From contig OZ014411.1 in the NCBI GenBank assembly GCA_963965975.1, positions 7,627,501-7,691,500 of the forward strand: a stretch of 64,000 nucleotides of DNA, written 5' to 3'. Within the stretch, counting starts at the first letter, position 1; the number at the start of each line of letters is the position of its first letter. Under the pieces are notes generated by a model, which did no database searches, had not been told where the DNA came from, and worked only from the letters and a program-made list of their open reading frames with translations. Below, piece after piece: positions 40,454-52,080 of this stretch. The position numbers and the translations under genes are program-made. The DNA is from Xestospongia bergquistia. Lineage: Eukaryota; Porifera; Demospongiae; Haplosclerida; Petrosiidae.

Positions 40454-41980
40454 CTCCATGGATAACCACCTTCCACCTGATGAGCTTGTGGTTTCCATCG
40501 ATATGCCTATAACAAATGTGTAATTATATGTAAACATTAATTTTATACAACACTTATGTCTTATAGGTGCAACATTTCCCACAGATGAACTGTCCAATAT
40601 GACAGTCTATTAGATACTACGTGGCTGTCTGTTACTGGGTATTTGAATGCATGATACATATTACCATATAATATATTTGGCTTGACTTGCCATAAAAACA
40701 TAGCAGATTCATCTGATATTACTCAGTTAGCACTCTAATGTTACACACAGGCACATTTAAGAGTCTAAGTTAACAAAAGCAGAAAAAAGTTATTTCAAGC
40801 CTAAAAATATCAAATCTTTGAGTAAGACTCACATATTAGTGAAATGCTATCAAGTATTTACCATCCATGATTGTGACAAAAAGTAATTTTTAAAAAAGTG
40901 GAGTAAACATCATAGCAGATTAAGCCACTGTTATGGATGTCATGTTCACAAACCTTGAGAATTGTAGCAACAGGCATATCAACAAACTATCAAATAAAGG
41001 GTATGTTCAGAAGTTTTTTGACTTTCATAGATGAAGTAAGGCCTGGAAAAACCAAATTGTTGGCAAAAATTCATTCCCTGAACGTAATATTTACATTGGT
41101 ATAGACTAATTTCAATTACCTTTAGAATAATATACATACTGTATTAGGATGTATGTGGAATTTTTTGGAAACAACCCAAGTTAGACATGAAAGTATCCTG
41201 TATTATGTAACATATTCCAAAAGACATTACCTTCACATCACAATATAAAAAATTGCTATAAGAACACTAATTGCTAACCACAGTACTGTAATAATGAAGT
41301 AAAGAATGCACAATATTTACCATAAAGCATTTGGTCCTGCAACAGAGTAGCGTCGACGGTGTATTCTAGCTGCTCGTCTTAAAAGACTGACTGACAGGAT
41401 CAACTCTTCACATGCTCTCAATAACTCTACTTCTTTGGATAATGAGTCCCTGTGAGAGTAAGGCCCCCCGAACATGTGACAATCCAGAATCCATTGTAAC
41501 CAGTTGTTAGTATACAAACAATTTTTATAACCAAATTCATCCATTCCAAACACTTCTATTATATCATGTACCAGTTGATGTCAATATTACCTGTAAAATG
41601 TTAAAGATTATGTCATCCAGTTCTTCATTAGAAATCTGTGTGAAGTTATTCCCTATTCCAAGACCAAACAGTTCTCTTCGTCTTCTTAAAGTTCTTTCAG
41701 ACACTCCAAGAATCATAGACATTTGCTGGAAATTGAATCCAAGCTCTAACAAAGATTCTAAATCTTCTTTATGATTATGGTATGATGGCTGTCCAGGTTG
41801 TCCTGTTCTTTGACAAGAAAGATGTTGGTTAGTAGGGAGGTTACTAGGATCAGGTTGTGTCCAAAGGGTCCATTCCCCATAATGGGAACACAACCTTTGA
41901 AATTCTCCTATTACATACTCAATATCTCTTATGACTTCTTGTGGAGTATGGTCACTTTCTAATACCCTCCCTAAAATCAC
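40454..41980 (-). pseudogene. Integrase-core (rve-type) transposase, broken
   Basis: The first exon (41980-41591) carries a helix-turn-helix region, LLELGFNFQQMSMILGVSER followed by TLRRRRELFGLG. After a GTAAT donor, a second exon (about 41566-41318) ends RRAARIHRRRYSVAGPNALW. A third (40506-40454) joins in phase to give the hallmark HIDGNHKLIRWKVVIHG, typical of integrase-core proteins that are repetitive in cnidarian, lancelet and fish genomes. The second exon contains frame changes and a TGA between GLIIQRSRVIESM and RVDPVS, and the catalytic C-terminal half was not found. This copy therefore cannot supply transposase. Confidence 0.8.
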
Positions 41981-42128
41981 TCGAAGGACACTTATACAGT
42001 CTCTATATATAAGTTCTCTGCCAAATTTAAGTCGTCGGTGTTATAGTGACGATGGAGTTGAGATGACAATCCCAATAGGTACTCCAGAAAAGAGTCTATA
42101 TCAAAGGTTGAACTTGTCATGTGTAAAA

Positions 42129-42631
42129 TAAATAGATTGCTAGCAATTTAATAATTAATAATAATTAATCTTATTAACAAAACATATGACGACAGGTAAC
42201 GTCAGTTCCGTTGGGCGGGGCGTTTGACCATTACGATTTTGTTTGAGCATGACGATTTTGTCTGCTGTTGAGAACGATGAATGATAGTATTGTTGAGCAT
42301 GATGATCTTGTCTGTGGATCCACCACGATCACACAATGACGATAACACTGTGTTCAAGTTGAGCATATAGATGTTGTATATTGATCAGACAGTGAACAAC
42401 AGTACTAGTTAACTGACATGAATGAAGCACTGTTTGAGCATGGCGATGTTGTCTAGGTAATGGTGTTTTTGTCTGTTTGAGCATGGCGATGTTGTCTAGG
42501 TAATGGTGTTTTTGTCTGTTTGAGCATGGCGATGTTGTCTAGGTAATGGTGTTTTTGTCAACGAGCATGGCGATGTTGTCTAGGTAATGGTGTTTTTGTC
42601 AACATAATTTTGTCCAGTTTGGAATGCCATA
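42129..42631 (-). repeat. Right terminal inverted repeat, about 503 bp
   Basis: Reverse complement of the left end, but with four tandem copies of the 41-43 bp unit instead of three. This explains the difference of about 43 bp in length. Otherwise near identical, suggesting a young insertion or recent gene conversion between the ends. Confidence 0.92.
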
Positions 42632-42637
42632 TGTGAG

Positions 42638-45600
42638 TCATGACAACCAAGAAAAGCAAGTTCTGACTTGTGTCTACTTTCCCTTTAAATATAATGTAAG
42701 TCTTCATAAAATATGGATAATATGCATTATCTCAATTACTTTACAATTGTTGGATTGTATTTTCATTAATATCTTGTGGGTTGAATAAAGGATGAACTAA
42801 TGGAGGATGAGAAACAAAAACTTCAAAATGAAATCAAGCGAGACTCTCCAGAAAACAAATTAAAAGATTTTCTTTTATGGACTGAGTCTAAACTAAAAAA
42901 CTACACACATACTGTAAGCACATTTTCTACATATTGTTTGTATGTATTATACATGTACTTGTCTGTCGTACCAATATATTAGAAAAAATTGGAGAAAAAT
43001 CCAATCACAAGAGTGTTGCTTTTTGGATCGTAAGTATAAATTTGATGATTTACATTTTGTCATGTACAATTATTACTAAATGCAGGACACTACGTCACTG
43101 GTTTCTCGTATTCTGGACAATATTGTTAAATCTATTTATTCTTGCTGAGCTTAAAGTCCCAAAAGAGTAAGTCAATGTAGATCAGTGAAGGTAACTGATC
43201 AAGCTAAATTTATATTTCTACTGAAGACAATGATAATTTTTAAAATCAATTTACATAATTTTCTGTTAGTGCTTTATTAATAATTATTATATAATATTTA
43301 ATCTGGCAGGCCTCAAGATTCTTGGTTTCTTGTCTTTTTACCACAATTGTTGACTAATACATCTCAAAGGTAATTTAGTTTATCAATTCAGTAATGATTT
43401 ATTAGATGGATGACTAAATCATGAATACTTGTTTACTAATGAGAATTATTATAAGTGCTTTCAATTACTTGAAAACATAATTATTATATATCAGTCTTGA
43501 GTTCATGCATATGTACTTAGTGTTTCTTTCATAAATACTCAAAGTACTTTATGATATTCAGAAAAGAGGAGTTTTAATGCTTAATCCATTGAGTGATTGG
43601 TTGCATCCATGGTGGTTGTGCTTGAGTACTGTGGGGAATTTTTGTGCCTAAGTGTTTATGACAAAGAAATAAATGTTTAAGTACAACTGCTTTTCCTTAT
43701 GTTTAAAGGTCTTGTTCTTTGCACATATTTTCATATGAAAATTTTTATTTAATTCTTACATTTTAATCAAACATTTTACAAGTTACTGTCACGTTGCATA
43801 TTTGTAATTCTAACATAATGTTTTTAGATATAAGTTTGGTCACATATATCGATAAGGAAAGTTTGTCTAAGAGTCTTTAAACCTCTTCCTTCACCCCACA
43901 TTTACCACATTGTATAATTGCATTTAAATGAAAGACACAGTGTACATATATTTTATATTGCCTATATATAGAACTGACAACATTACATTTATAATACATC
44001 CTGAAGTCAGTGAATGGTATAAGTATTTGCACTATATATTGGGAGGTGTTCATACGTTCCTAACTGTCTGGATGATGTGTGAATACTTTGTTAAAGAGTG
44101 CCCTAACTTCAAGTTTCAAATTCCATGGATTCAGAAAAAACTGTAAGGGTGAAATAGTTTAAACTACATTTAACATTATTGCTGAAAAAATTTTTAAAAT
44201 TAAGTATTAGATAACTATTATACAATTCAAATAGAACACAAATTTGCATAATAATAGTAGAAATAAGTAATAAAATTAATGAAAAAATTATAAAATTTTG
44301 ATCATAACAAGTGACATCTTTTAATATGATAATAAAGTTTTGTGAATGCTAATATGAATATGTAATGTAAAATAGAAATGAAACAAATACAATATTAATA
44401 TAATATCACTGTAATTGTCCAGGTACAATTTGAAAAAATATATTTTAAGAACATTTCCAATCGAAAATAATAAGAAGAATGAAAGGTGAACACAATTTAA
44501 TTACTTATTTTGCTTACATTTAAGAAATTGATCATGCATATGCCTGTCTTTATTGTCATTTATGTAGTGCAATCTGTGAGTCTTCAAGATTATTTAAAAT
44601 ACTTAAAAAATGCAGGAGCAAATTTTGTTCTTGCTTTGAATTGCCAGAAGAGAGTCAATGCTTTGACATATACTTTTTCAGCATCTATCCAATGTATCGA
44701 GTATTATTTACTCTATGTTCTCTGTTGGGTCTGTCATTATCCGGATACTTTTATTCCTTCTGTTTGCCTTATATTTTTATTAAAATTAATGTGATTCAAC
44801 ATGTTATCAAGGCAGTTGGTGGAAGAGGTAAGACTTTAACAATTTAAGCAGAATTTTGTTTGAAGCTGTGTCATTAAGACGTCATTGGATTGAATGTTAT
44901 CAGTAATGCCAATAGAGATATTGATAATACTGTATTTTAAAGATGCATATCATAAATTGATACTGGCCATTTATTTTAGGAAGATATTCTGTACAAACCT
45001 TTAGTAGTTGCTGTGATAATACTTAGAAAAAAATTTATAGACATATGAGTTAATTGTCTAATTTTTTTTTTTTAGTTGAACAGTTAATATATGTTGGACT
45101 ACTAATTCTAAGTATTTTGTTAATATATGCTGTCATTTCATTTGCCTTTATGTCCCAATTTTTTAACCCTGATGATAATCTATATTGTGATACACTCTGG
45201 GAATGCTATGTCACTGTCATAAGAGAGGGATTACTGGGCACTTTTGGAGCTGTAAGTTAGTAAAATAAATTTTACATTTTATTTTTCTTTGCAGTCTATT
45301 CCAGTGCGCTATACAGGACAAGATGGTCCCAACTTTCATATTTATAGCTGGCGATCTTTCATTGATTTGTCATTCTTTGTTATTGTTACCGTAATTGGGA
45401 TGAATGTCATTGTTGCTATTTTAGTTGATAGATTCTCTGAACTCAGAAATGAAAATGTAAGGCGGTCTTAAATTTAAATTTAATTTCTACGTGTACCCAA
45501 CCAATTTAGGAAACAGCTCTTAAAGACCAAAAGGATTACTGTTTTATTTGTGGAATTAGAAGTGATTTATTTGAGAAAAGTGAAGACAAGGTACATGCAA

Positions 45601-46462
45601 ACTTTAAAAAAAATTGTCAAAAAGTCTTGAACAAGTAACACAAATATGTCCTCAAAAGTTAGCAATACATCTCCTCCCTAAACTAGCTGATAGTCATCTT
45701 TAAAGTTAACTAATGGCTTTAATTATTAGTTCCTTATAACATTCACTGTCTATAGTCTATTTTCTATCAAGATAGTTATATCTGTTCAAAGATTACTATC
45801 TTAAATTGTTAATATAACTTTTTAGCTGTTTTGATTTTGTTTATTAAATGTTCTTGCAAAATTTGAGATTGTACTTGATGTGTTTCAAATAAAAATTTTA
45901 ATATCAAGAGCAATTTTCAGAAAAATTTGAATCTTATCTCAATGTAAGTAACTATTGTTTTTGATATAATTTAGGGATACTTCTTATATTAACATGTCAT
46001 TTTTTTATTTTTTATATCATAGGGATTTTATAATCACACTCACAAAGAACACTATATGTACAACTACATGTATTACATACTATACTTACATTCAATGGAC
46101 CCAAATGATCACAATGCTATGGAAAAATATGTCTATGAATGTGTAAGTACTTCTATTATACTTTAGCGTTACAGATAGCTCATCTGTGATTTATTTAAGT
46201 GTGACTCTTCAATTTTTTCTAGTTTACAAAGGACAAGAAGTCCATTGAATTTTTTCCTCTTCGTATGGCGAAGCGTCTTGGTGGTTCTGTGCCTACTGGT
46301 GTCACACAGCAGTCACAAGAAGCATTGTTTGAAGAGAAACAAAAGCATATTATCAAACAATTGGAAGATTTCAAAAAATCAATTCTTGAAGAAATGCAGA
46401 AAACTGGGAGTATTGAAGAACATCCAGACCATGATATATCACAGATATTAATAGATGACTAA
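42638..46462 (+). CDS. IP3R/RyR-family channel, 3' exons (TM domain, pore, C-terminus)
   Basis: Exons: 42638-42695 (rest of the interrupted exon), 42791-42913, 42983-43029, 43086-43166, 43310-43369, 43972-44142, 44423-44485, about 44616-44827, 45076-45251, 45295-45456, 45510-45590, 45911-45943, 46023-46142, 46223-46462 (TAA). TM helices begin at WFLVFWTILLNLF. The family-typical S6 (NVIVAILVDRFSELRNEN) and the zinc-binding CFICGI linker followed by HTHKEHYMYNY are clear. The selectivity-filter stretch, GGGIGD or GGGVGD in IP3R and RyR, reads GLLGTFGA, lacking the acidic residue. The C-terminal helix ends LIDD. A possible extra hydrophobic exon at 44527-44577 does not fit the phase and was left out. 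The whole gene would encode about 2,340 residues if the lesions were absent. Confidence 0.85.
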
Positions 46463-47918
46463 CTAATGACAATTAATAATATGTATAGGACTTTATTTTG
46501 TGGCTACTGGGTAGTATGTAGAGATTATTTTACAGACATAATTACTGTAGTCTTGTTTTAGCTGTTTGTTTGTACCCATCCCTACATTTCATGACTTTAT
46601 TAAGAAATGTTTATGTGCTTGTGATAGTAAACTAAATTATACTTGCACAAACATGTGGTGGAGAATAATATGATTTATACATTGTACTTATTGTCTCTTA
46701 TCATCACCTGTTAATATGTCATTCTCAGCATTTGGTTATCCAACTCATCTCAATAATAACATCAGTAGTACAGGATATACATAGGCCTACCTTATCATCA
46801 GATATTGTTAAGTGATATGTTACATAGTCAGTAGATGTATTCTTATGGGAACTAAGGTAATTATAATGATGATCAATTCTATTGCATGTGCATGTACCTC
46901 AGTAACATTAATTTTGAAGTAAATTTATTCACTGTTGTGTCAGTATGTATTGGCTTAGCTATCTTAACTATTTATAGGTTAAAATTACTTGCTTTCCATG
47001 TTGTTAATGAATGCTGCCACATTAAAGGATGAAATTGTCTGGGTGTTGATAGACAGAGTGTGTTTCCTTTGTTTGAGGAATTCATGGGAGAGTGCAATTT
47101 AAATTGTCTTATAATTAGATCCTTACCTCTTATTATTGCTAAAGCTATTTAGCCATTATAATTATTCTCCATCACATAACAGTTCTTTATACATTGAGTG
47201 GTAGTAAGTGTAAGTTTCTAAATTTTTTTTCAAGATAAACGATCATGTTGAATTATAAATCATTTATATAAGTAAATATAGCTTGATTACTATTGATAAG
47301 ACAAATTTGGATTTTGCAACATTTGCCTACTTAATAGATGAAAGTAAAGAAATGCCTATTTAAGTATAATATAAACACGCATAGATACTTAATAATAAAT
47401 AGTACACAATATGAGTAATCAATATGTTCAGTAAACTGAATTAAAAACTGTCTTTCCATTAATAGCCTGGGTACAAATATGAGCTATTACATTAGAAGTT
47501 CATAAATAAAGTAGTTAATATGAAGTTTATTACTACAAAGAGAAATGACAGAACATTATTATATCAAGGCCACAAATATGATGTAAACAAGAGAGGACAA
47601 GCTAGCTAGCAATTAGTCTTTACAAAACCTACAAATAAATGTGGGTCTTTCCTTAACATATGTCATGATGATGTAAAAATGTTCAACTGTTTATAAAGAA
47701 TGATTGTTAGGGGTACTAACTTATCTCTGATCTATTTTATTAATAATCATGTAGGGTTGATATTATTAATTTTACACTTGGTAATCTATGGAAAGTGTAA
47801 AATTCCTTTAAATCCTTTACAATAACTATGATGTCACTGTCATAACATTTCAGGGTGCGGTCTCATGACCTTACCTATTGTCTTCATTTAAAAATCTCCA
47901 TAATTTAATATTTCAGTA
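46463..47918. other. Intergenic, no gene seen
   Basis: AT-rich sequence between the channel stop and the TRIM gene. No coding stretch, RNA gene or clear repeat was recognised. Confidence 0.45.
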
Positions 47919-50172
47919 ATGTCTTCTAATATAAGTAGTGCTGCTAGTGGACTTCTTAAACATGTAAGTAGTATATCATTGATAGGATTTAATATGACTG
48001 TGTATACACATATAGGCTACTTTGAGTTTTAATTGTTGTCTAAAGTGTAATCAACCTTATTGTGATTCTCGTATGCTCTCTTGTTGTCACTCCTTCTGTA
48101 TCCAATGTATCCAGTCTCTCATGACTGAAAGTAGTGGAACTAATTCCATCATATGTTCCTATTGTCACATGACCACTCCAGTACCTAAAGGAGGAGTCAC
48201 CCGTCTTCCTCGTAACCTTCGTCTCATTAACAAACAGGGTGACATCCTTAACAAGATCAACTCAAACCCTCCTCCACCTTGTGACTCATGTAATGAAGAT
48301 GCTTCAGTATTCTACTGTACTGAATGTACAGATCTCCTTTGTAAGCAATGTTGGGATGCTCACAAAAAGCTTCGTTCAACTCGTACACACTCATCTTTTA
48401 CTCTTGAAGAAGCTCATGCTATGTCTCTAGACAAATTAACTAAACTAATTCCATCTTTTACTCATACCTGTCATGATCATACTGACCAACAACTAAAGTA
48501 CTATTGCCAACAATGTATTATCCCAGTGTGCATTCAATGTACCATTATCAACCATAAGGACCATCCTGTTACTGAAGTAAGTAAACAAGTTGACATTGAT
48601 AAGGAAATAATTCACAAGAACATACAAGGTATCCAAGTAGCTCAACATCAGCTTGAAAAAGTTTTGATATCAGGAAAAGACGTAAAGGAAAAGATCAAAA
48701 CTCGAAAGAGTGAGATAGACATAATCATACATCAAACATTTGCTACTTTTCGACAACTTCTACATCAATGTGAGGATTCTCTGTTAGCTCAGAATAGTGA
48801 GGTAGCTAATGCTAAAGAGGTTTGTCTCTCTCTTCAAATAGAAAGGATCCAACATCTCTTGGAGACAATGACTTATTGTCATAGTCTTGCAACTAGTGCT
48901 GTAGCTGAGTACAATGATGTTGAGTTACTATCAGTGGCTGACACACTACAAATCAGAGCAAGCCAACTACAAAAAGAGTTCTCTGAGACCCCTCTTGAAG
49001 TATGTGAGTCACCAACTATATCAGTAGATATAAATACAGATGAACTAGCTACAAAGATATCAAATGTAAGCATTACATTTAATGAGATATCTCCTAAATA
49101 TACAACAGTAGAGATACCTTCAGATATTTTAATAAGTAGAAAATCAACAATACAAGTAATTTCACGAGATGATAAAGGGAAGGAATTATCTAAAGGAGGT
49201 GCAGTCGTGAGTGGTAGGCTTGTACCAGTTGAAAAGAAAGGGATACCAATTGAAGCTAAGACCACAGATTTTAAAGATGGTACTTACCTTCTCTCCTTGA
49301 CACCACAGCAGTTAGGTGATCATAAACTCTTCCTTACTGTCAAAGGTCAATCTATCCAAGATAGCCCCTTCAATGTTTCTGTAGTTACTTCTCGTGATTA
49401 CACAACCCTCAAGAATCCAGTTCAAATTATTACTGGGATAAAGTATCCAAAATACATGGCCTTTTCTGAAAATGGTGACATGTTTGTCACTAGTGGTGAA
49501 AATTGTATATACGTATATGACAGCAGTGGAAGACAAAAGACTACTATTGGTTCAAAGAAAACTGGTCCACTACAGTTAGATAATGTCATGGGAATAGCTA
49601 TTAGTGGAGACATAATATATGTGGCAGAACATGAATCAAATAGGATTAATATGTTAACTTTAGAAGGAGAGTTTTTGGGTACTTTTGGTAGTGAAGGGTC
49701 TTGTGAAGAGCAGGTCTTGAGTCCAAGAGGTATGTGTATTGGTCCTGATTGTAAAATATATGTTGCTGGTGTTAATCATATCCGGGTATTTAATTGTGAT
49801 GGCACTTTCTCTCATAACATTAAACATGATTCATCGGAGATGTCTTTTGTTCGTGATATTTCCTTTGATTGCTCTGGTTTTCTTCATGTGACAATTTCAA
49901 TCTTTCAAACAGTTCTTGTCTTCACTCCTGAAGGTCATTTTAGATATCATTATGGTCACTTTTATCTTGATGGACCATATGGTATAGCTATTGATTCAGC
50001 TGATAATACACTTGTCATGAACCATAGGGGAAGCTCTCTTTCTATTTTTAATCAATATGGCTTTCATATCAAGTCAATAAAAGGCTTCAATAATCCAATA
50101 GGAATAGCTGTGGCTCCCAATGGATCAGTGTGGATAGCTGATCAGTACAACAATAGATTAGTTAAATACTGA
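47919..50172 (+). CDS. TRIM-NHL protein (RING, two B-boxes, coiled coil, filamin, NHL)
   Basis: Two exons, 47919-47963 and 48016-50172, give 733 residues. The upstream start MSSNISSAASGLLKH is chosen because it splices in phase to the long frame, whose own first ATG is internal. Domains: RING (CLKC ... CCHSFCIQC ... CSYC, about 20-70), B-box 1 (CDSC ... CTEC ... CKQCWDAH), B-box 2 (CHDHTD ... CQQC ... CIQC ... H), coiled coil (about 205-330), filamin repeat (about 385-485) and NHL repeats (about 490-733). Members of this family are E3 ubiquitin ligases or RNA-binding regulators, with the NHL propeller binding the target. All RING zinc ligands are visible, so ligase activity is plausible. The domain order is that of the TRIM2/TRIM3/TRIM71 class; a one-to-one orthologue cannot be named. 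Confidence 0.92.
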
Positions 50173-50822
50173 TATGACATTATTTTTATAAAGAATGCTA
50201 TTATAATGTTATAGAATTCTATTATAGCTATAGAACATAATTTATGATATTACTGCAACAATAGTAGCAATATTAATTAATTACCTGACATTGACTGTGA
50301 TTTAAGTAGTGTTCAGAGCTTACTTAAAATTATTATTCTCAATTGTTTTTATTTCTTAAATCGAGCTATTAATATTCAATAATAATAACAACAACAAACT
50401 AATGCAATTAAAATAAATGTAACTTAGTGTTATACATTGAAAACAATGAATTGTGTTATTTATTTTAAGATGAGCTAGAAAGTTTCTGGTATGTTTTTGC
50501 ATGTACAAATATATTATTATATTAATATCTACAAAATACATGTATCTCCAAACACACGTCTATCAATTACGTTACAAGTACTTCGTTTATCAGTTAAAGT
50601 TCTTACGAAGTCTATCCAAGACTATTCTAACAGAATATAAATATCATTGCCTAATATATAATTTCCATGAGCTGTCAACCATACCTTATAAATCAACATT
50701 TGCTATATATGCCTAAGTCAGCCAATGATAATGTAATAATTGTCTAAGGCAATTATTGGCAATTTAATAATTTCTTGTTATAAATTTTAAAAGAGGAATT
50801 AACTTTCTATTATACAACCTCC
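50173..50822. other. 3' flank of the TRIM gene, no gene seen
   Basis: AT-rich. No coding signal was recognised on either strand. Confidence 0.4.
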
Positions 50823-51179
50823 ATGCCACAAGTATTGAAATGTATTTCTGCTGAATTATATGTTGCACTGGTGTTTATTGCAACTAATACTCTAGTATCA
50901 TTACAACCTAGTACTGTTACTCCAATACATCTGAATTATAACAATTCTTTACCTCTTTGTCCTCAATTTTTTTCTTTACACAATCAACATCATAATGTGA
51001 CTGAATGTGCTAATGCCAATATAACATTTGATCATGTAATATTTCACACAGATTGTACATATATCAAGAGAAACAATAAACATGTTAAAATGATGATAAA
51101 AATGTTTGAAATAATGAGGCAGTCATATATATTAGGAGTAAAAGTCATTGAAAATAAGTTACTTGAATTCTTCCTTTAA
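50823..51179 (+). CDS. Hypothetical small protein with signal-peptide-like start
   Basis: An open frame of 118 codons starts MPQVLKCISAELYVALVFIA, whose hydrophobic stretch could be a signal peptide or anchor. It contains several NxT/S sites and four scattered Cys. No family was recognised. It may be one exon of a longer gene or chance, since AT-rich DNA here rarely stays open for 350 bases but can. Confidence 0.25.
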   Translation: MPQVLKCISAELYVALVFIATNTLVSLQPSTVTPIHLNYNNSLPLCPQFFSLHNQHHNVTECANANITFDHVIFHTDCTYIKRNNKHVKMMIKMFEIMRQSYILGVKVIENKLLEFFL

Positions 51180-51270
51180 ATTTAGCTTTAACATTCAAGT
51201 TATAGTTAAAAGCACTTTATCATGGATATAAAAATGTCTTGTAAGTTGAATATAGTGAGTGGAATATGGA

Positions 51271-52080
51271 TTATGGAATATGGATTATGGCAATATGCTT
51301 TCCATAATCCTTACATATAAATGGTTTCTCTCCAGTGTGGACATGAGAATGGCTTGAGGTAATAAACTCTTTCACACAGTCCTTACATATATAGGGTCTC
51401 TCTCCAGTGTGAATATGATGATGATAATGAAGGCTACTAGAATGAGTAAAACGTTTCCTACAGACATTGCATATGAAGTGTTTTCTCCAGACTACTAGAA
51501 TGACCAAACCTTTAGCACAGTCCTTACATATAAAGGGATTTTCGGCAGTATAGATATGAGAATGTAGGGGTCAATTGAGTAAAGGTAATAAATCATTTTC
51601 CACAGTCTTACATATGTAGGCTCTCTCTTTGTTGTGGATACAAGAATGAGAAATAAGAATACCAGACTGAGTGAACCTTTTCTCACAGTCCTTACAAACA
51701 TAGGCTTCTCCTTTATTGTGTATATGATTATGATGTGATACCTTACTAGAATGGGAAAGCTCCTTTCCACATGTAGTACAAAAGTGTTTTTTAAAATTAT
51801 ACTCAGCAGAAGCAGAAGGACTTGATATAGTTTGGATACTTTGGGATTGATGACATACATGAGAATGTGTGTTTAGATTAACTTCTAAACCGAATGTACA
51901 CTTACAGTCTGGACAGTGATAGGGTTTTTCACCAGTGTGATGAGAACGGATATGATAAGTCATAATGTTATGATCAGTACTAGTCACATGATGACACAGA
52001 GGACAATGGAGAATTCCTTCTTTTGAGGAACAGTGATTGTTGAGGAGATGATCAATAAATACAGTTGAATTAGTGACTCC
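51271..52080 (-). pseudogene. C2H2 zinc-finger pseudogene (copy of the gene at 55436)
   Basis: The N-terminal half (51987-51571) is closely related to the intact gene at 55436-56626: TSTDHNIMTYHIRSHHTGEK, then PYHCPDCKCTF, then the HFCTTCGKE finger. It loses the first codons, has frame changes near 51571 and 51500, and mutated zinc ligands (CKDYGKH). Only about seven fingers can be traced. Its 5' flank differs from that of the intact gene just upstream of the NSSVFIDHL-like region. Confidence 0.85.

Larger units (their letters stand above)
36061..42631. mobile_element. 6.57 kb DNA transposon with about 0.5 kb inverted ends, inserted in a channel exon
   Basis: The ends are inverted copies starting TATGGCATTCC and ending GGAATGCCATA. 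They are flanked by a 6 bp direct repeat TGTGAG at 36055-36060 and 42632-42637. Removing the element plus one TGTGAG restores an open exon (36003-36060 plus 42638-42695, 116 bases, phase 1 to 0) that matches the expected IP3R-family sequence. Inside are minus-strand remnants of an integrase-core (rve/DDE) transposase at 40454-41980 and a receptor-like exon set at 37676-38119. The 6 bp target duplication and long structured ends narrow the superfamily, but I do not assign one; Polinton-like size and content are not present. Confidence 0.93.

Noticed and set aside
36061-42631. Polinton/Maverick element, because of the 6 bp target duplication
   Set aside because: Too short, ends do not start with AG, and no DNA polymerase B, packaging ATPase or capsid-like gene was seen.
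36055-42637. The 6.57 kb element as a perfectly spliced intron (introner)
   Set aside because: A donor (GTGAGT) exists, but no AG lies at the position that would restore the frame; the only junction AG gives an immediate stop.
44527-44577. Hydrophobic exon KLIMHMPVFIVIYVVQS in the channel TM region
   Set aside because: It is preceded by a phase-2 donor and in that phase gives a TGA; the flanking exons join in frame without it. It could be a decayed exon.
48879-49613. Minus-strand frames opposite the TRIM-NHL gene
   Set aside because: Antisense shadows of the filamin and NHL coding sequence without any domain.
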